Positions 63,949 to 64,000 of a stretch of DNA of 64,000 nucleotides are shown here, piece after piece. A model generated the notes under the pieces. The model ran no database searches, had not been told where the DNA came from, and saw only the letters and a list, made by a program, of their open reading frames with translations. Position 1 is the first letter of the stretch, and each line of letters starts with the position of its first letter. The position numbers were made by a program, and so were the translations under genes. Source of the DNA: Lutibacter litoralis (GTDB lineage Bacteria > Bacteroidota > Bacteroidia > Flavobacteriales > Flavobacteriaceae); the NCBI RefSeq assembly GCF_014646675.1, contig NZ_BMNS01000001.1, positions 29,766 to 93,765 on the forward strand, in the 5' to 3' direction.

Positions 63949-64000
63949 ACCATCTAAAGTATTTGAGACTACCTACTTTTTTACATTTAGCAATACTTTT

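Overview
The window looks like a contiguous piece of a chromosome from a marine-type member of the Flavobacteriaceae (Bacteroidota). The grounds are the very AT-rich DNA, many TAnnTTTG-type -7 promoter boxes (the Bacteroidota sigma-A consensus), Bacteroidota-style lipoproteins and TonB-dependent proteins, a six-gene Na+-pumping NQR operon, a three-gene succinate dehydrogenase (C-A-B), a two-gene atpD-atpC unit, a DUF5103 protein and a RemB-like protein. The genus cannot be fixed from the sequence alone. I saw no phage, insertion sequence, CRISPR array, rRNA or tRNA.

Layout. 1-5.8 kb: a possible gene start running off the left edge, a PAS histidine kinase, a large DUF2339 membrane protein and a DUF5103 secreted protein, all on the minus strand. 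5.9-14.6 kb: nqrABCDEF, a small conserved gene, an OmpA-type lipoprotein and the flavin transferase ApbE, which should flavinylate NqrB and NqrC. 14.6-21.2 kb: a methyltransferase, map, an acetyl-CoA hydrolase/transferase, and a deoC-acyltransferase-remB operon. 21.2-25.9 kb: two tandem TonB paralogues separated by a decayed inverted-repeat element, then a lipoprotein divergent from an ECF sigma factor and its membrane TPR partner. 26-32 kb: small housekeeping genes (EthD-like, TatD, Ogt) and a large secreted, predicted outer-membrane protein. 32-37.9 kb: an Lrp/AsnC regulator divergent from an aromatic amino acid catabolic operon (amino acid dehydrogenase, HmgA, Hpd, flavin reductase), then an outer-membrane protein gene broken by one in-frame stop. 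37.9-51.7 kb: atpDC, a TonB-dependent receptor, a small membrane protein, plsC with an acyl-ACP desaturase, a methionine aminotransferase/omega-amidase pair, a DUF2975/HTH pair, and sdhCAB.

51.8-63.8 kb is the most coherent accessory region. It is an 11-gene minus-strand operon encoding a complete non-phosphorylative L-fucose pathway: fucosidases (two GH29), a GH20 hexosaminidase, a GH16 enzyme, the FucP symporter, a mutarotase, L-fucose dehydrogenase, fuconolactonase, fuconate dehydratase, 2-keto-3-deoxy-fuconate dehydrogenase and a diketo-acid hydrolase, predicted to yield pyruvate plus L-lactate. Its L-fucose dehydrogenase candidate carries Asn in place of the catalytic Lys of the SDR YxxxK motif. 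Other points worth a second look are a TonB C-terminal-like domain on the RemB-like outer-membrane protein, a hairpin that appears to be both terminator and promoter after nqrF, and scattered REP-like hairpins.
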